NCBI RefSeq assembly: GCF_040957575.1
Contig: NZ_CP162601.1
Span: 806,001-870,000, forward strand
DNA: 64,000 nt
Source of the DNA: Vibrio sp. HB236076
GTDB lineage: Bacteria > Pseudomonadota > Gammaproteobacteria > Enterobacterales > Vibrionaceae
Direction of reading: 5' to 3'
Part shown: positions 1 to 9,343 of the stretch, piece by piece
Numbering within the stretch: position 1 is the stretch's first letter
Layout of the letters: the number at the start of each line of letters is the position of its first letter
Position numbers and translations under genes: made by a program
Notes under the pieces: generated by a model
Databases searched by the model: none
What the model saw: the letters and a program-made list of their open reading frames with translations, nothing else
Told to the model about the DNA's origin: nothing

Positions 1-2776
1 CATTGGTCAGGTAATGCGGCGTCACCCCAAAGCGGCCCGAGGCAACTTGTTTGATTCGCGAGTTGCGCTCGGTACCAAAGCGCTGTGGGTCTTCACCACC
101 TTCGCCTGAGTTGGAATAACCGCCAAGACGGTTCATCGCCGCGGCGAGTGCTTGGTGCGCTTCTGGGCTTAATGCACCGATCGACATCGCGGCAGAATCA
201 AAGCGTTTGAACAGCTCAGTACTCGGTTCGATTTGCTCAAGTGGCAAGCTCTGTTCGGCTTTTTTGAGCGTCATCAAATCGCGTAAGGTTGCGACAGGGC
301 GCTGGTTTACGTGTTTGGCATAGGTGCGATAATCTTGTGGTTCACCACTTTTTACCGCGGTTTGGAGTGAACTGACCACATCGGGGTTGTAAGCGTGGTA
401 TTCACCGCCATGAACGTATTTTAGCAAGCCGCCGTGTTCGAGGGTTTTGCGTTTGGTCCAAGCGCGTTTTGACAGGTTAAACATGTCTTGTTGGAAGTCG
501 CTAAACGTCGCCCCTTGAATGCGACTTGCGACCCCTCTAAAGCACAGATCGACCAAATCTTGGCTAAGGCCAACCGCTTCAAAGAGCTGAGAGCAGCGAT
601 AAGAGGCAACCGTTGAGATGCCCATTTTCGACATGATCTTGTAAAGGCCTTTGTTGATGCCTTGCTGGTAGTTTTGCAGTGCGACGTGGAAGGTTTTATC
701 GATAGCACCATCGTCGACCAATTTCGCGAGCGCTTCGTAGGCTAAGTATGGGTATACTGCCGTCGCGCCAAAGCCGAGCAACACGGCAAACTGGTGCGGG
801 TCGCGGGCTGTGGCGGTTTCCACTATGATGTTGGCATCACAGCGCAAGTTGGCATCAATTAAGCGAGTGTGAATCGCGCCCACCGCCATGGCGGCTGGGA
901 TAGGGAGCTTGCCTTTGGTGATGGCTCGGTCTGACAGTACCACCAAGACGGTGCCTTCGCGCACGAGTGCTTCCGCTCGCTCACAGAGATTGACAATCGC
1001 TTGCTCAAGATCGCTCTCTTGCGGGTCAAAGTTGATGTCTAAAATCGTGTGGCGATAGTGCTCGTCTTCTAATTGCAGCAACTGCTGTAAATCAGAGTAC
1101 AAGAGTACGGGAGAGTCAAACGTGACGCGGTGAGCGTGGCCGTCAGTTTCGTTGAACACGTTCATTTCTTGACCGATCGAGGTGGCCAGCGACATCACGT
1201 GCTTTTCGCGCAGCGGGTCAATCGGTGGGTTGGTCACCTGAGCAAATTTTTGACGGAAGTAATCCGTGATTAAGCGCTCTTTAGAAGACAGCACGGCCAT
1301 TGGCGTGTCATCGCCCATCGACCCCACGGCTTCTTGGCCCAGGTCGGCGACCACGCGCAAGACTTGATCGACTTCTTCGTTCGTCATGGCGAATTGTTTT
1401 TGATACGTGCGCAAGGTGTCGACGTCGAAGTCCCGCTCGCCAATTTGGTCTTCTGGAATTTCAGAGAACGGGATTAATTGACGAACGTTTTTCGCCATCC
1501 ATTCTTTGTAAGGGTGACGGCTTTTTAGGTCGTTATCAATTTCATCAGAGCTCCACAACTTGCCTTTACGCGTGTCGATGACCAAGAGTTCCCCTGGGCC
1601 GACGCGGCCTTTTTTCGCCACTTCATCGGGGGCGTAATCCCAAATACCGATTTCAGAAGCGAGAGTGATGAGCTTGTCTTTGGTGATCACATAGCGCGCT
1701 GGGCGCAAGCCATTGCGGTCGAGGTTACAGGCGGCGTAGCGGCCGTCGGAAAGTACGATCCCCGCTGGGCCGTCCCAAGGTTCCATGTGCTTGGAGTTAA
1801 AGTCGTAAAACGCGCGCAGGTCTTCATCCATATCAGGGTGATTTTGCCACGCTGGCGGCACGAGCATACGCATCGCTCGGAACAGATCCATCCCGCCAGA
1901 TAAAAACAAATCTAACATGTTGTCTAGGCTTGATGAGTCAGAGCCGGTTTCGTTGACAAACGGCGCAGCACTTTGCAAGTCAGGCAAAAGTGGCGAGCTA
2001 AATTTGTAACCACGCGCTCTTGCCCATTGACGGTTGCCTTGAATGGTATTGATTTCACCATTGTGCGCTAGGTAGCGGAAAGGCTGTGCCAGTGGCCAGC
2101 GTGGCTGGGTGTTGGTTGAAAAGCGTTGGTGGAATAGGCAAATAGCCGATTCCATACGCAAATCCGCGAGGTCAACGTAGAATCGCGGTAAATCTGCAGG
2201 CATACACAAGCCTTTATAGACAATGACTTGTGTCGATAAACTACAGATGTAAAAGTCTTGATCATCCGTGAGTTGTTTCTCGATGCGGCGACGAGCAATA
2301 TAGAGGCGACGCTCGATATCGCGCTCACGCCACCCCGCGGGAGCGGAGACAAAGACTTGTTGAATGTTGGGCAGCGAGTCGGCGGCAATTGGGCCGAGGA
2401 CTGACGGGTTGGTTTTGACTTCACGCCAACCTGAGATGGTCAGCGTTTCTTGCGTTAGCTCGTGATTGATGATGTCTTTGGCCGCTTGCGATTTGATCGG
2501 ATCACGGCTTAAAAAAATCATACCGATAGCGTATTGCTTACCTAGGGTAAATCCTTGCTCTTCAGCGATCAATCGCAAGTAAGAGTCGGGTTTTTGTAAC
2601 AATAGGCCACAGCCATCGCCCGTTTTACCATCGGCTGCTATACCGCCGCGGTGGGTCATGCGGTCTAGCGCTGATATTGCGGTGCGAACTAATTTGTGAC
2701 TGGGTTGTCCTTCCATGTGGGCGATGAGACCGAACCCACAGTTGTCTTTTTCAAGACGAGGATCATAAAGAGCCAT
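1..2776 (-). CDS. gltB: Glutamate synthase (NADPH) large subunit, 5' part only
   Basis: This is the N-terminal 925 residues of the large subunit of glutamate synthase, which makes two glutamates from glutamine and 2-oxoglutarate. The start ATG at 2774-2776 follows a GGGAGAA ribosome site. The protein begins MALYDPRLEKDNCGFG; Cys13 should become the N-terminal nucleophile of the class II glutaminase domain after propeptide removal, as in the family. The central domain and the start of the FMN-binding synthase domain follow (QVASGRFGVTP near the window edge). E. coli GltB is about 1,490 residues, so roughly 560 residues and probably gltD lie outside the window. No frameshift was seen in the parts translated. 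Identification is secure. Confidence 0.97.
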   Translation of the reverse strand, partial: MALYDPRLEKDNCGFGLIAHMEGQPSHKLVRTAISALDRMTHRGGIAADGKTGDGCGLLLQKPDSYLRLIAEEQGFTLGKQYAIGMIFLSRDPIKSQAAKDIINHELTQETLTISGWREVKTNPSVLGPIAADSLPNIQQVFVSAPAGWRERDIERRLYIARRRIEKQLTDDQDFYICSLSTQVIVYKGLCMPADLPRFYVDLADLRMESAICLFHQRFSTNTQPRWPLAQPFRYLAHNGEINTIQGNRQWARARGYKFSSPLLPDLQSAAPFVNETGSDSSSLDNMLDLFLSGGMDLFRAMRMLVPPAWQNHPDMDEDLRAFYDFNSKHMEPWDGPAGIVLSDGRYAACNLDRNGLRPARYVITKDKLITLASEIGIWDYAPDEVAKKGRVGPGELLVIDTRKGKLWSSDEIDNDLKSRHPYKEWMAKNVRQLIPFSEIPEDQIGERDFDVDTLRTYQKQFAMTNEEVDQVLRVVADLGQEAVGSMGDDTPMAVLSSKERLITDYFRQKFAQVTNPPIDPLREKHVMSLATSIGQEMNVFNETDGHAHRVTFDSPVLLYSDLQQLLQLEDEHYRHTILDINFDPQESDLEQAIVNLCERAEALVREGTVLVVLSDRAITKGKLPIPAAMAVGAIHTRLIDANLRCDANIIVETATARDPHQFAVLLGFGATAVYPYLAYEALAKLVDDGAIDKTFHVALQNYQQGINKGLYKIMSKMGISTVASYRCSQLFEAVGLSQDLVDLCFRGVASRIQGATFSDFQQDMFNLSKRAWTKRKTLEHGGLLKYVHGGEYHAYNPDVVSSLQTAVKSGEPQDYRTYAKHVNQRPVATLRDLMTLKKAEQSLPLEQIEPSTELFKRFDSAAMSIGALSPEAHQALAAAMNRLGGYSNSGEGGEDPQRFGTERNSRIKQVASGRFGVTPHYLTN

Positions 2777-3519
2777 TGCAATTCTCCCTTTGCTTCTCTG
2801 CGTTCCAGCAAGAATCCATTCCTATATCCTTGTGGAACGAATAATAATGACTAACTATGCTGTATTTTTGGCATTATTCTAGATAGTTATTCTATAAACG
2901 TGGAAATAATTTCTCGTGTATTAGATGATTATTTTTATGGACCTCACAAACTAATCGTAAATAGCGCAAAGGTCAAGCACCATAGTAAAAATATTACTAC
3001 AAGTTAGCAAAGAAAATGCTGGTTTTTTATTTGTTTAAAATCAATGATTTATATTTTTGTCTTTTATTGGGGTATCAATAGGTGAGGAAAATCATTCACT
3101 TCTGACCCTGTTTGGGCGATAACCTGGTTGTTGTGCATCGCGTTTATCACCTTTGTTGCACGAGTTCTGGCATTGCAGTGCGACATCGGTAGGCAAAATC
3201 ACTCTGAGGTTGTGCGCTTCCCTTTACTGGCGACGGATGATAAGGCGTAACGCGCTCAATATCGCTCTAGCGACCATCAAATGATGGCGGTATTTACGGC
3301 TTGTGGTTATTTTCCTACTCTTGTCATCTCGGCGTGTGGTTAACCGTGTTTTCTGTTGGCGATGGCTTGTCGCAAGGGCGGGGAGCGTGTTTGACGGGCG
3401 GCAAATATCAAGCGGTTTAGAGTGCCTACCTCAAAGTACCCTATGGATGTTGTACAATCAGCATAGAGGGTGGCGATGTCGCGCCGTTAAACCGAATTAC
3501 TTAGGATGTGGAAGCGTAA
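2777..3519. other. 743-bp divergent gap between gltB and arcB
   Basis: The gltB side (about 2780-3080) is AT-rich and should hold the gltB promoter. The arcB side is GC-richer and contains a TACAAT hexamer at 3455-3460 that could be an arcB -10 box, without a convincing -35. No convincing gene or RNA structure was found. An AT-rich stretch at 3034-3070 closely resembles one in the mutH/rppH gap (see findings). Confidence 0.5.
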
Positions 3520-5907
3520 ATGAAACCAATGAAAAACCTCGCGCAGTATTACGTTGACTTGCTGGTCAAGCTTGGATTAGTGCGCTTTTCTCTTTTATTG
3601 GCCTTGGCGTTAATTGCTTTGGCGGTGGTGGTTCAAGTTGGGATCACCTTGGCGCTGCAAGGCAGTGTGCACGACATCGATATTGTGCGCTCGGCGTTTT
3701 TTGGTCTGTTGATCACCCCCTGGGCGGTGTATTTTTTGTCTGTGGTCGTCGACCAGCTCGAAGAGTCACGGCAACGACTGGCATTGCTGGTGGAAAAGCT
3801 CAATCAAATGCGCGATCGCGATCAGAAGCTCAATCAACAGCTGCATGAGAACATTGAGCAGTTAAATCAGGAAATCGAAGCTAAGATCAAGGCCGAAAAG
3901 TCTCGCCAACAAGCGATGAAAGATTTAGAGCAAGAAGTCAAACACCGCGAAAGAACCCAAGAGGAATTGGCCGAACACACCGCTTTGATGCGTTCGTTCA
4001 TCGATGCGTCGCCAGATTTAATTTATTACCGCAATGCACAAGGGGTGTTTTCCGGGTGTAACCGCGCCATGGAAGAGCTGACTGGGCACAGTGAACAGGC
4101 GTTGGTTGGCCTAACCCCGCGCCAAGTCTATGGCGATGAAGTGGCGGAACCCATCATTGAAACCGACCAGCAAGTGTTTCGTTCTAATCAAGCCATTACC
4201 TACGAGCAATGGTTGCAATACCCCGATGGCCGCAAACACTATTTCGAAATTCGCAAAGTGCCTTTTTACAGTCACGAAGGCCAGCACTTGGGGTTGATGG
4301 GCTTTGGGCGAGATATTACGGAGCGCAAACACCACGAGGAGTCCCTTGAGCAGGCGAGCCGGGATAAAACCACCTTCATTTCCACCATTAGCCATGAGTT
4401 GCGCACACCGCTTAACGGTATTGTTGGGTTAAGTCGTATGTTGCTCGACTCTTCATTGACCGCCGAGCAGCGTAAACAGATGCAGACCGTTTACGTCAGT
4501 GCAGTGACCTTAGGACATATTTTTAACGACATCATTGATATGGATAAATTTGATCGGCGCAAATTAGAGTTGTATCCCGAAACGGTGATGGTTGAAGATT
4601 TTGTCAGTGAGATTGAAAGCCTCGCGGGATTAATGGCGGGCCAAAATGGATTGCGATTTGATCTGGAGCGTCTATCGCCCTTGCCAGCGGCCATTTTGAT
4701 CGACAGTACTCGGCTAAGACAGGTGATTTGGAACTTGATCAGCAATGCGATGAAATTCACCCAAGAAGGGGGCGTGGTGATGACGGTCCTGGCCGAGCCA
4801 CAAGGGCAATCGGTCGATTTGACGATTGAAATTGAAGATACCGGCGTCGGTATTCCGGCCGAAGAGTTAGAAAAGATCTTTGCCATGTATTACCAAGTGA
4901 AATCGACGGAAGACAATTTACACGCCGTTGGTACTGGAATAGGTCTTGCGGTATCGCAGCAACTGATGCAATTAATGGGCGGAGACATCAGTGCCAGCAG
5001 TGAGTTGGGGTTTGGCAGTACCTTTACCTTGACGCTCAATGCCCCGGTGGTGGATGAGGGCAGTATACGTCAAGATGTCCCTCTTGCTCAGCCATCATTG
5101 GCGATATTTATGGTGGAAGACATCGCCTTAAACATTACAGTGGCTTGCTCGTTATTGGAGAGCTTAGGGCATCAAGTCACCGTGGCCATGTCCGGTCAAG
5201 AGGCCATTGATGCCTTTGAGCCCGATAAATATGACTTAGTGCTGTTGGATATTCAATTGCCCGATATGACAGGGTTTGATGTCGCGCAGTATTATCGCCA
5301 GCACTATGACGCTTTGCCGCCTTTGGTCGCCTTAACCGCGAACGTTTTGAAAAATAAACGCGAGTATTTAGACCAAGGCATGGATGAAGTGATCAGCAAA
5401 CCACTCGCGGTACAAGCAATACAAACCGTGATCAGCCGTTGTATTGCCCAAGACGCCTCTATGGCGATGGCCTCTGCGCCACTGACAAAGGCAAAAAGTG
5501 AATCGGCAATGCCCGTTGCCCCGTCATCCCAAGTCGATCAGCAAGAGTTTGAACGGGTATTGGATCTGAGTATGTTAACCGCGTATGTCGACATTGTCGG
5601 GACTGAGCCGGTGTATCAAAGTTTGAGTATTTTTGAAGAGATGATGGGCGAGTACCTCGAGATTCTCGACTCTAATATCCTGGCCAACGATCAAGATGGG
5701 GTGGTGTCTCAAGCGCATAAAATAAAAGGGGCGGCAGGGTCGATAGGGTTGCAGCACATTCAGCATTTAGCTCAGTTAGCACAATCGCCAGAGCACCCAG
5801 CGTGGTGGGAAAATTTGCCGGATTGGGTCGAGGAAATAAAAACCGAATACCGCTACGATCTGAAGGTATTAAAGCAGTGGTTACAAGGCCGGGACGATGC
5901 CAAGTAA
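3520..5907 (+). CDS. arcB: Aerobic respiration control hybrid sensor kinase ArcB
   Basis: Tripartite membrane sensor kinase that reads the quinone redox state and phosphorylates ArcA. Two membrane segments lie at about 23-48 and 56-78, followed by a coiled coil (80-150), a PAS domain (about 155-270), the HisKA site H292 (FISTISHELRTPLNG), an ATPase domain with the N box WNLISNA and the glycine boxes DTGVGIP and GTGIGLA, a receiver domain with D577 (YDLVLLDIQLPD), and an HPt domain with H733 (AHKIKGAAGS). At 795 residues it is slightly longer than the E. coli protein (778). Cys180 of E. coli ArcB is conserved here, but the position of the second redox cysteine, C241, is Tyr. The last 11 bases overlap the next gene, suggesting translational coupling. 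Confidence 0.97.
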   Translation: MKPMKNLAQYYVDLLVKLGLVRFSLLLALALIALAVVVQVGITLALQGSVHDIDIVRSAFFGLLITPWAVYFLSVVVDQLEESRQRLALLVEKLNQMRDRDQKLNQQLHENIEQLNQEIEAKIKAEKSRQQAMKDLEQEVKHRERTQEELAEHTALMRSFIDASPDLIYYRNAQGVFSGCNRAMEELTGHSEQALVGLTPRQVYGDEVAEPIIETDQQVFRSNQAITYEQWLQYPDGRKHYFEIRKVPFYSHEGQHLGLMGFGRDITERKHHEESLEQASRDKTTFISTISHELRTPLNGIVGLSRMLLDSSLTAEQRKQMQTVYVSAVTLGHIFNDIIDMDKFDRRKLELYPETVMVEDFVSEIESLAGLMAGQNGLRFDLERLSPLPAAILIDSTRLRQVIWNLISNAMKFTQEGGVVMTVLAEPQGQSVDLTIEIEDTGVGIPAEELEKIFAMYYQVKSTEDNLHAVGTGIGLAVSQQLMQLMGGDISASSELGFGSTFTLTLNAPVVDEGSIRQDVPLAQPSLAIFMVEDIALNITVACSLLESLGHQVTVAMSGQEAIDAFEPDKYDLVLLDIQLPDMTGFDVAQYYRQHYDALPPLVALTANVLKNKREYLDQGMDEVISKPLAVQAIQTVISRCIAQDASMAMASAPLTKAKSESAMPVAPSSQVDQQEFERVLDLSMLTAYVDIVGTEPVYQSLSIFEEMMGEYLEILDSNILANDQDGVVSQAHKIKGAAGSIGLQHIQHLAQLAQSPEHPAWWENLPDWVEEIKTEYRYDLKVLKQWLQGRDDAK

Positions 5908-6421
5908 ATTAAGCTCCAAGGTGATAAAGGTAGGCACGCTACTCGCAGTGTGCGCTTGGTTAGGGGCGTGTAGCCCAACGCGGCCTCTTGTCGATCCCTC
6001 GCCGAGTACGCCAAGCGGCGAATCGGTATGGCAAGGAGCGGATCAGATTCAACTGGGTCAAAGCCAGATATCGCTAAACAGTACCTTTTGGTATGACACT
6101 TTGCCAGTCATTGGCGAAGTCGGTATCACATCTCACCATGATATTGAGGGGGAGTTGGGCTTAGTCTCATCGCAAGACATTGCCACTGAGCTTGGCGTTA
6201 CTGTCATTCGTATTCAACAAGGCGAAAATCAATGGACACTCAGCAAGCCGCATTATTTCCTGAACCGCGCCTTGCCGTACCGCTGGGTTATAGAGGTTCA
6301 TTGGCCTTGGTTGGCGGGGTTTGACTTGGATAGGCAATTTAACCTCGCGGTGGAAATTGCCTATCAAGATCAGCGTTATTGGCTGGTGAACCATGGCGTT
6401 AAGTTAGCCTTGATCCACTGA
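5897..6421 (+). CDS. Hypothetical lipoprotein overlapping arcB
   Basis: A 174-residue protein of unknown function. The N-terminus has lysines, a hydrophobic stretch (residues 11-23) and a lipobox WLGAC with Cys25, so it should be a lipid-anchored envelope protein. The residue after the Cys is Ser, which by the +2 rule favours outer-membrane sorting. The mature part is rich in beta-type segments and aromatic residues, with no motif I recognise. The ATG lies inside the last codons of arcB, so it is very likely cotranscribed and coupled. Whether it acts with ArcB is unknown. Confidence 0.75.
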   Translation: MPSKLSSKVIKVGTLLAVCAWLGACSPTRPLVDPSPSTPSGESVWQGADQIQLGQSQISLNSTFWYDTLPVIGEVGITSHHDIEGELGLVSSQDIATELGVTVIRIQQGENQWTLSKPHYFLNRALPYRWVIEVHWPWLAGFDLDRQFNLAVEIAYQDQRYWLVNHGVKLALIH

Positions 6422-6450
6422 ACGTCCGTTGTGGGGCAAAGGACAAGCGA

Positions 6451-6510
6451 AGACCAATCTCACGCTTTTTTCTGCGCTATCACAGGCCACAGACGTCATC
6501 AGATTGGTGT
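6451..6510. repeat. 60-bp internal-deletion copy of the ATACCAATCT palindromic element
   Basis: Both terminal repeats are present (AGACCAATCT at 6451-6460, AGATTGGTGT at 6501-6510). Between them are only the first bases of the left arm and the right-arm segment CGCTTTTTTCTGCGCTATC plus CCACAGAC. About 100 internal bases are missing relative to the full copies. It fills the gap between the convergent lipoprotein gene and arcA and could form a short hairpin. Confidence 0.8.
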
Positions 6511-6512
6511 TA

Positions 6513-7229
6513 CTAACTGTCTAAGTCGCCACAAAAGCGGTAACCTTCACCGTGAATGGTGGTGATGATTTCCGGCGTGCCAGGGACCGATTCAAAGTGT
6601 TTGCGAATGCGGCGAATGGTGACGTCAACGGTGCGATCGTGCGGTTTGAGCTCTCGACCGGTCATCTTGAGTAACAACTCTGCGCGAGTTTGAATTTTGC
6701 CTGGGTTTTCACAAAAGTGAATCATGGCGCGAAATTCGGAGCGGGGCAACTTGTAGCTCTCACCTAATGGGTTGAGCAAGGTACGACTGTTGATATCCAG
6801 TGTCCAGCCGTTGAAGGTGTATTTTTCAACATTGACTTTCGGTTGCGGTGCAGGGGCTTCTGACATCGAGCGGCTCAACAAATTGCGCGCGCGAATGGTC
6901 AGCTCTCGTGGGTTAAACGGTTTGGTAATGTAATCATCTGCGCCAATTTCTAAACCGAGGATCTTGTCGACTTCGTTGTCACGACCGGTGAGAAACATCA
7001 AAGCGACATTGGCTTTTTCTCGTAATTCGCGGGCGAGCAGTAAACCGTTTTTACCGGGGAGGTTGATGTCCATGATCACTAAGTTAATGGCGTGATTGGA
7101 TAAACTGACGTGCATTTCTTCGCCGTCAGTTGCCTCGAAGACCTGATAACCTTCTGCTTCAAAAATACTTTTTAAAGTATTGCGAGTCACTTGCTCGTCT
7201 TCCACGATAAGGATTTGTGGGGTTTGCAT
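6513..7229 (-). CDS. arcA: Two-component response regulator ArcA
   Basis: OmpR/PhoB-family regulator of respiratory and fermentative genes, the partner of ArcB. The receiver domain (1-120) has the acidic pair E10/D11, phospho-acceptor D54 ([10 protein letters not shown]) and K in ITKPF. A winged-helix DNA-binding domain covers about 135-235 and ends [10 protein letters not shown]. The length of 238 residues equals the E. coli protein. It is transcribed toward arcB; in E. coli arcA and arcB are unlinked. The long upstream gap holds a perfect FNR-type box, matching the known FNR control of E. coli arcA. Confidence 0.98.
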   Translation of the reverse strand: MQTPQILIVEDEQVTRNTLKSIFEAEGYQVFEATDGEEMHVSLSNHAINLVIMDINLPGKNGLLLARELREKANVALMFLTGRDNEVDKILGLEIGADDYITKPFNPRELTIRARNLLSRSMSEAPAPQPKVNVEKYTFNGWTLDINSRTLLNPLGESYKLPRSEFRAMIHFCENPGKIQTRAELLLKMTGRELKPHDRTVDVTIRRIRKHFESVPGTPEIITTIHGEGYRFCGDLDS

Positions 7230-7697
7230 TTGTGGTTCCTAAATCTAAGATAAAAGCGTTGCTTAAGAACATCGCGGCCAGAATTAACCTGGAGTGTCCA
7301 TTCTTGCGCTTTTGTCACCACGTCCAAGTTAAGGGCGACGAAGCGGTTAACGTTTCTGTTGCTGGATATTCTTGTGAGAATTGTAATCTTTATGCCATCG
7401 CGATGACCCAAAGGTTACAAATCGTTCGGTTTTGGATTCTAGTATCTTAACACCTTGCTAACAATGGATAAAAGCTTATTCACGCAACTTTGTTGATTTG
7501 CATCAAGTGATAAAAAAGGTGGATTTAGCCGTCGTTATGCATCGCGTTGAGGCTTACTATTAATGTTATTAACTTGTTTGCATAAAAAGGGAAGCACATT
7601 TCAGTATGAATCTCGTCGAGGATCATGCAAGATAGTCGTAGAGGTTGAGTGGTAAGCCTAAACCACGCAATCAATAGTTTAGTTTCAAGGAGGACAC
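7230..7697. other. 468-bp divergent promoter region, arcA/rraA
   Basis: No convincing gene. It contains the FNR-type palindrome listed separately, several AT-rich blocks that can hold -10 boxes, and the AAGGAGG ribosome site of rraA at 7687-7693. The overlapping short reading frame on the plus strand at the arcA end has no family signature. Confidence 0.5.
7493..7506. promoter_or_regulatory. Perfect FNR-type box upstream of arcA and rraA
   Basis: TTGATTTGCATCAA is an exact match to the FNR consensus TTGAT-N4-ATCAA. It lies about 265-280 bp upstream of the arcA start and about 190-205 bp upstream of the rraA start. E. coli arcA is known to be FNR-activated from a long upstream region, so arcA is the likelier target. 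Confidence 0.7.
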
Positions 7698-8186
7698 ATG
7701 CAAGACATAACCCCAGATATTTGTGATCAATATGGTGATCAGGTCAAATTACTCAACTTGCCATTATCGAGTTTTGGTCAGCGAGTGGCATTTTGGGGAG
7801 AGGTGGTGACGGTTCGCTGTTATCACGACAACTCAAAAGTAAAAGAAGCGATCGGCCAACCTGGGCAAGGTAAAGTCTTGGTTGTGGATGGCAATGGTTC
7901 TTGTCAGCACGCCTTGATCGGCGATCAAATGGCCATTGAAGCCATAGACAATGGCTGGGAAGGCATTGTGATTTTTGGGGCGTTAAGAGATGTCGCCCAA
8001 CTCGCCCAAATGGACATTGGTATTCAAGCCTTGGGGACTTGCCCTTTTAAAACCCATCGTCGTGGCACGGGCGCCATGAATGTCCCGCTGACCATGAATA
8101 ATCAAATTGTCGTACCGGGCAGCTATCTTTATGCCGATTGGAATGGCATCTTACTTAGCGATACCCCATTAGACTTTACCTTGTAG
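7698..8186 (+). CDS. rraA: Regulator of ribonuclease activity A
   Basis: RraA binds the C-terminal scaffold of RNase E and inhibits mRNA decay. The 162-residue protein (E. coli 161) carries the family segments [39 protein letters not shown] and the C-terminal [14 protein letters not shown]. The fold is related to class II aldolases, but RraA is not an enzyme. The ATG follows a strong AAGGAGG site. It stands alone, divergent from arcA and convergent with the next gene. Confidence 0.95.
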   Translation: MQDITPDICDQYGDQVKLLNLPLSSFGQRVAFWGEVVTVRCYHDNSKVKEAIGQPGQGKVLVVDGNGSCQHALIGDQMAIEAIDNGWEGIVIFGALRDVAQLAQMDIGIQALGTCPFKTHRRGTGAMNVPLTMNNQIVVPGSYLYADWNGILLSDTPLDFTL

Positions 8187-8244
8187 GTACTCCCTCTGTC
8201 GCTGTCGGTGATCAAGCAAGTAAGAAAGAGAGAGGAAGAGGCGG

Positions 8245-8769
8245 TTAAAATCGAAAGCCTATCCCAACAGCGATGGCTTGTTCGATGTTCTGATAGTCGT
8301 AGGTGGCGTGTAAATCCAGCGTCTCTGTCAGTTGGTAGCGACTGCTCAGTTCAGCCGACAGCAGCTGAGTTTTTTCGGTGTCGTTGACAGAGTCGTGCGC
8401 TTGCCATTGACGGTGTAACACACTGTCGATGGAAAGCGCTGGCGTCAATTGATAGCGCACACCACTGAGCAATCCCTGAGCGCCTCTGTTTTGCGAATGC
8501 TCTAGACGGGTGGCAAAAACAAAGTCGACATTGTCGAGAATCGGATAGCGATAGCCGGTATCAATGCGCCATTCATCGAACTCTTCAACCAGATTACCGT
8601 GTATGTAGAGTTTTTGTTGCGCCGTCGATGTCGATGTCGTTGATAGTACCGGTGGCTTGAGGGCTGAAAAGGGCCAAAAGTCGATTTCAGGCCATTGCGC
8701 ACATGCCACTGAAGGCATGCAAAGGAGCATGGCCAGCCACCAAGTCTGTATGCTGCATTGTTTTGTCAT
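8245..8769 (-). CDS. Putative small outer-membrane beta-barrel protein
   Basis: A 174-residue exported protein of unknown function. Residues 1-24 form a signal peptide (hydrophobic WWLAMLLC core, cleavage likely after ACA). The mature part has alternating amphipathic beta segments separated by turns (GNLVEEFDEWRIDTGYRYP, GLLSGVRYQL, SSRYQLTETLDLHATYDY). It ends in GIGFRF, with a C-terminal Phe typical of BAM-inserted barrels. About six to eight strands would fit. A protein of this kind sits between rraA and thrA in V. cholerae as far as I recall. Function not assigned. Confidence 0.8.
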   Translation of the reverse strand: MTKQCSIQTWWLAMLLCMPSVACAQWPEIDFWPFSALKPPVLSTTSTSTAQQKLYIHGNLVEEFDEWRIDTGYRYPILDNVDFVFATRLEHSQNRGAQGLLSGVRYQLTPALSIDSVLHRQWQAHDSVNDTEKTQLLSAELSSRYQLTETLDLHATYDYQNIEQAIAVGIGFRF

Positions 8770-9276
8770 AGGCTACCCACTGCAAAGTAACACTGAGATT
8801 CCATTCAACGCCCCGGTGAAGCTGTGGTTTATTGTGTTATCATTGGCCACAGACTTAATCAGACTGATATAAATTATCACCGCTGGGCGTTTGTCCTTTG
8901 TTGTCGTTTTTATTCTCTGGTTGATTCAACCTCAATCAGGAGGCGTGTAACTCGCGATGCCGCTTAGTCAGATTGAGGCCGTTCTCTGCGTTTTAGCGCT
9001 GTGGCAACGTTTATTCTCTTTCACTTCGCTGTCTCGCATCCCCCTGCGATTTCAGAGCACCACACTCGTGTCACCAAACCGATTGACACTAGCGACGTGC
9101 GCTTGCTTGTTGAGGGGGTCATTGACTTAATTATAGCGGCAAATTCTGGCTAGGTTAAAAAATGTTCACCTCAGTCGCTGTTCTCTTTGTTCACCGTCAA
9201 CACCGGGGGGCATGATGTGTCTTTTTAAGCCATTGGCATTCATTTACGCACAAACTCGATAAAAATAAACTTTTTA
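8770..9276. other. Gap upstream of the thr promoter
   Basis: Contains a right-end fragment of the palindromic repeat (8831-8870). A 57-codon frame at 8957-9130 has an AGGAGG 13 bases upstream of its ATG, but its product (MPLSQIEAVLC...) resembles nothing known to me and the spacing is long. I do not annotate it. Otherwise nothing recognisable. Confidence 0.4.
8831..8870. repeat. Right-end fragment of the ATACCAATCT element
   Basis: TTATCATTGGCCACAGACTT followed by AATCAGACTGATAT matches the last about 35 bases of the full copies (consensus TATCATTGACCACAGACTTA, then end AGATTGGTAT), with drift in the terminal repeat. No left end was found nearby. Confidence 0.65.
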
Positions 9277-9305
9277 TTGACTATTTGTGGCTTTTTCGGT
9301 AAACG
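9277..9305 (+). promoter_or_regulatory. Probable thr operon promoter
   Basis: TTGACT at 9277-9282, a 17-bp spacer and TAAACG at 9300-9305 would start transcription near 9312, just before the leader peptide. The -35 is good and the -10 is weak. Confidence 0.45.
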
Positions 9306-9343
9306 TAGTGTCAGAGATTACGACAGACACAGTAGATGAATTG

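Noticed and set aside
3303..3557. 84-codon frame running into the arcB start
   Set aside because: Overlaps arcB in another frame and has no ribosome site; ArcB at 3520 is certain.
7217..7450. 77-codon plus-strand frame over the arcA start
   Set aside because: Overlaps the arcA start region in antisense and shows no homology or start signal.
8957..9130. 57-codon frame with AGGAGG upstream in the thr upstream gap
   Set aside because: Spacing of 13 bases between AGGAGG and ATG is long, and the product has no recognisable feature; kept only as a remark.
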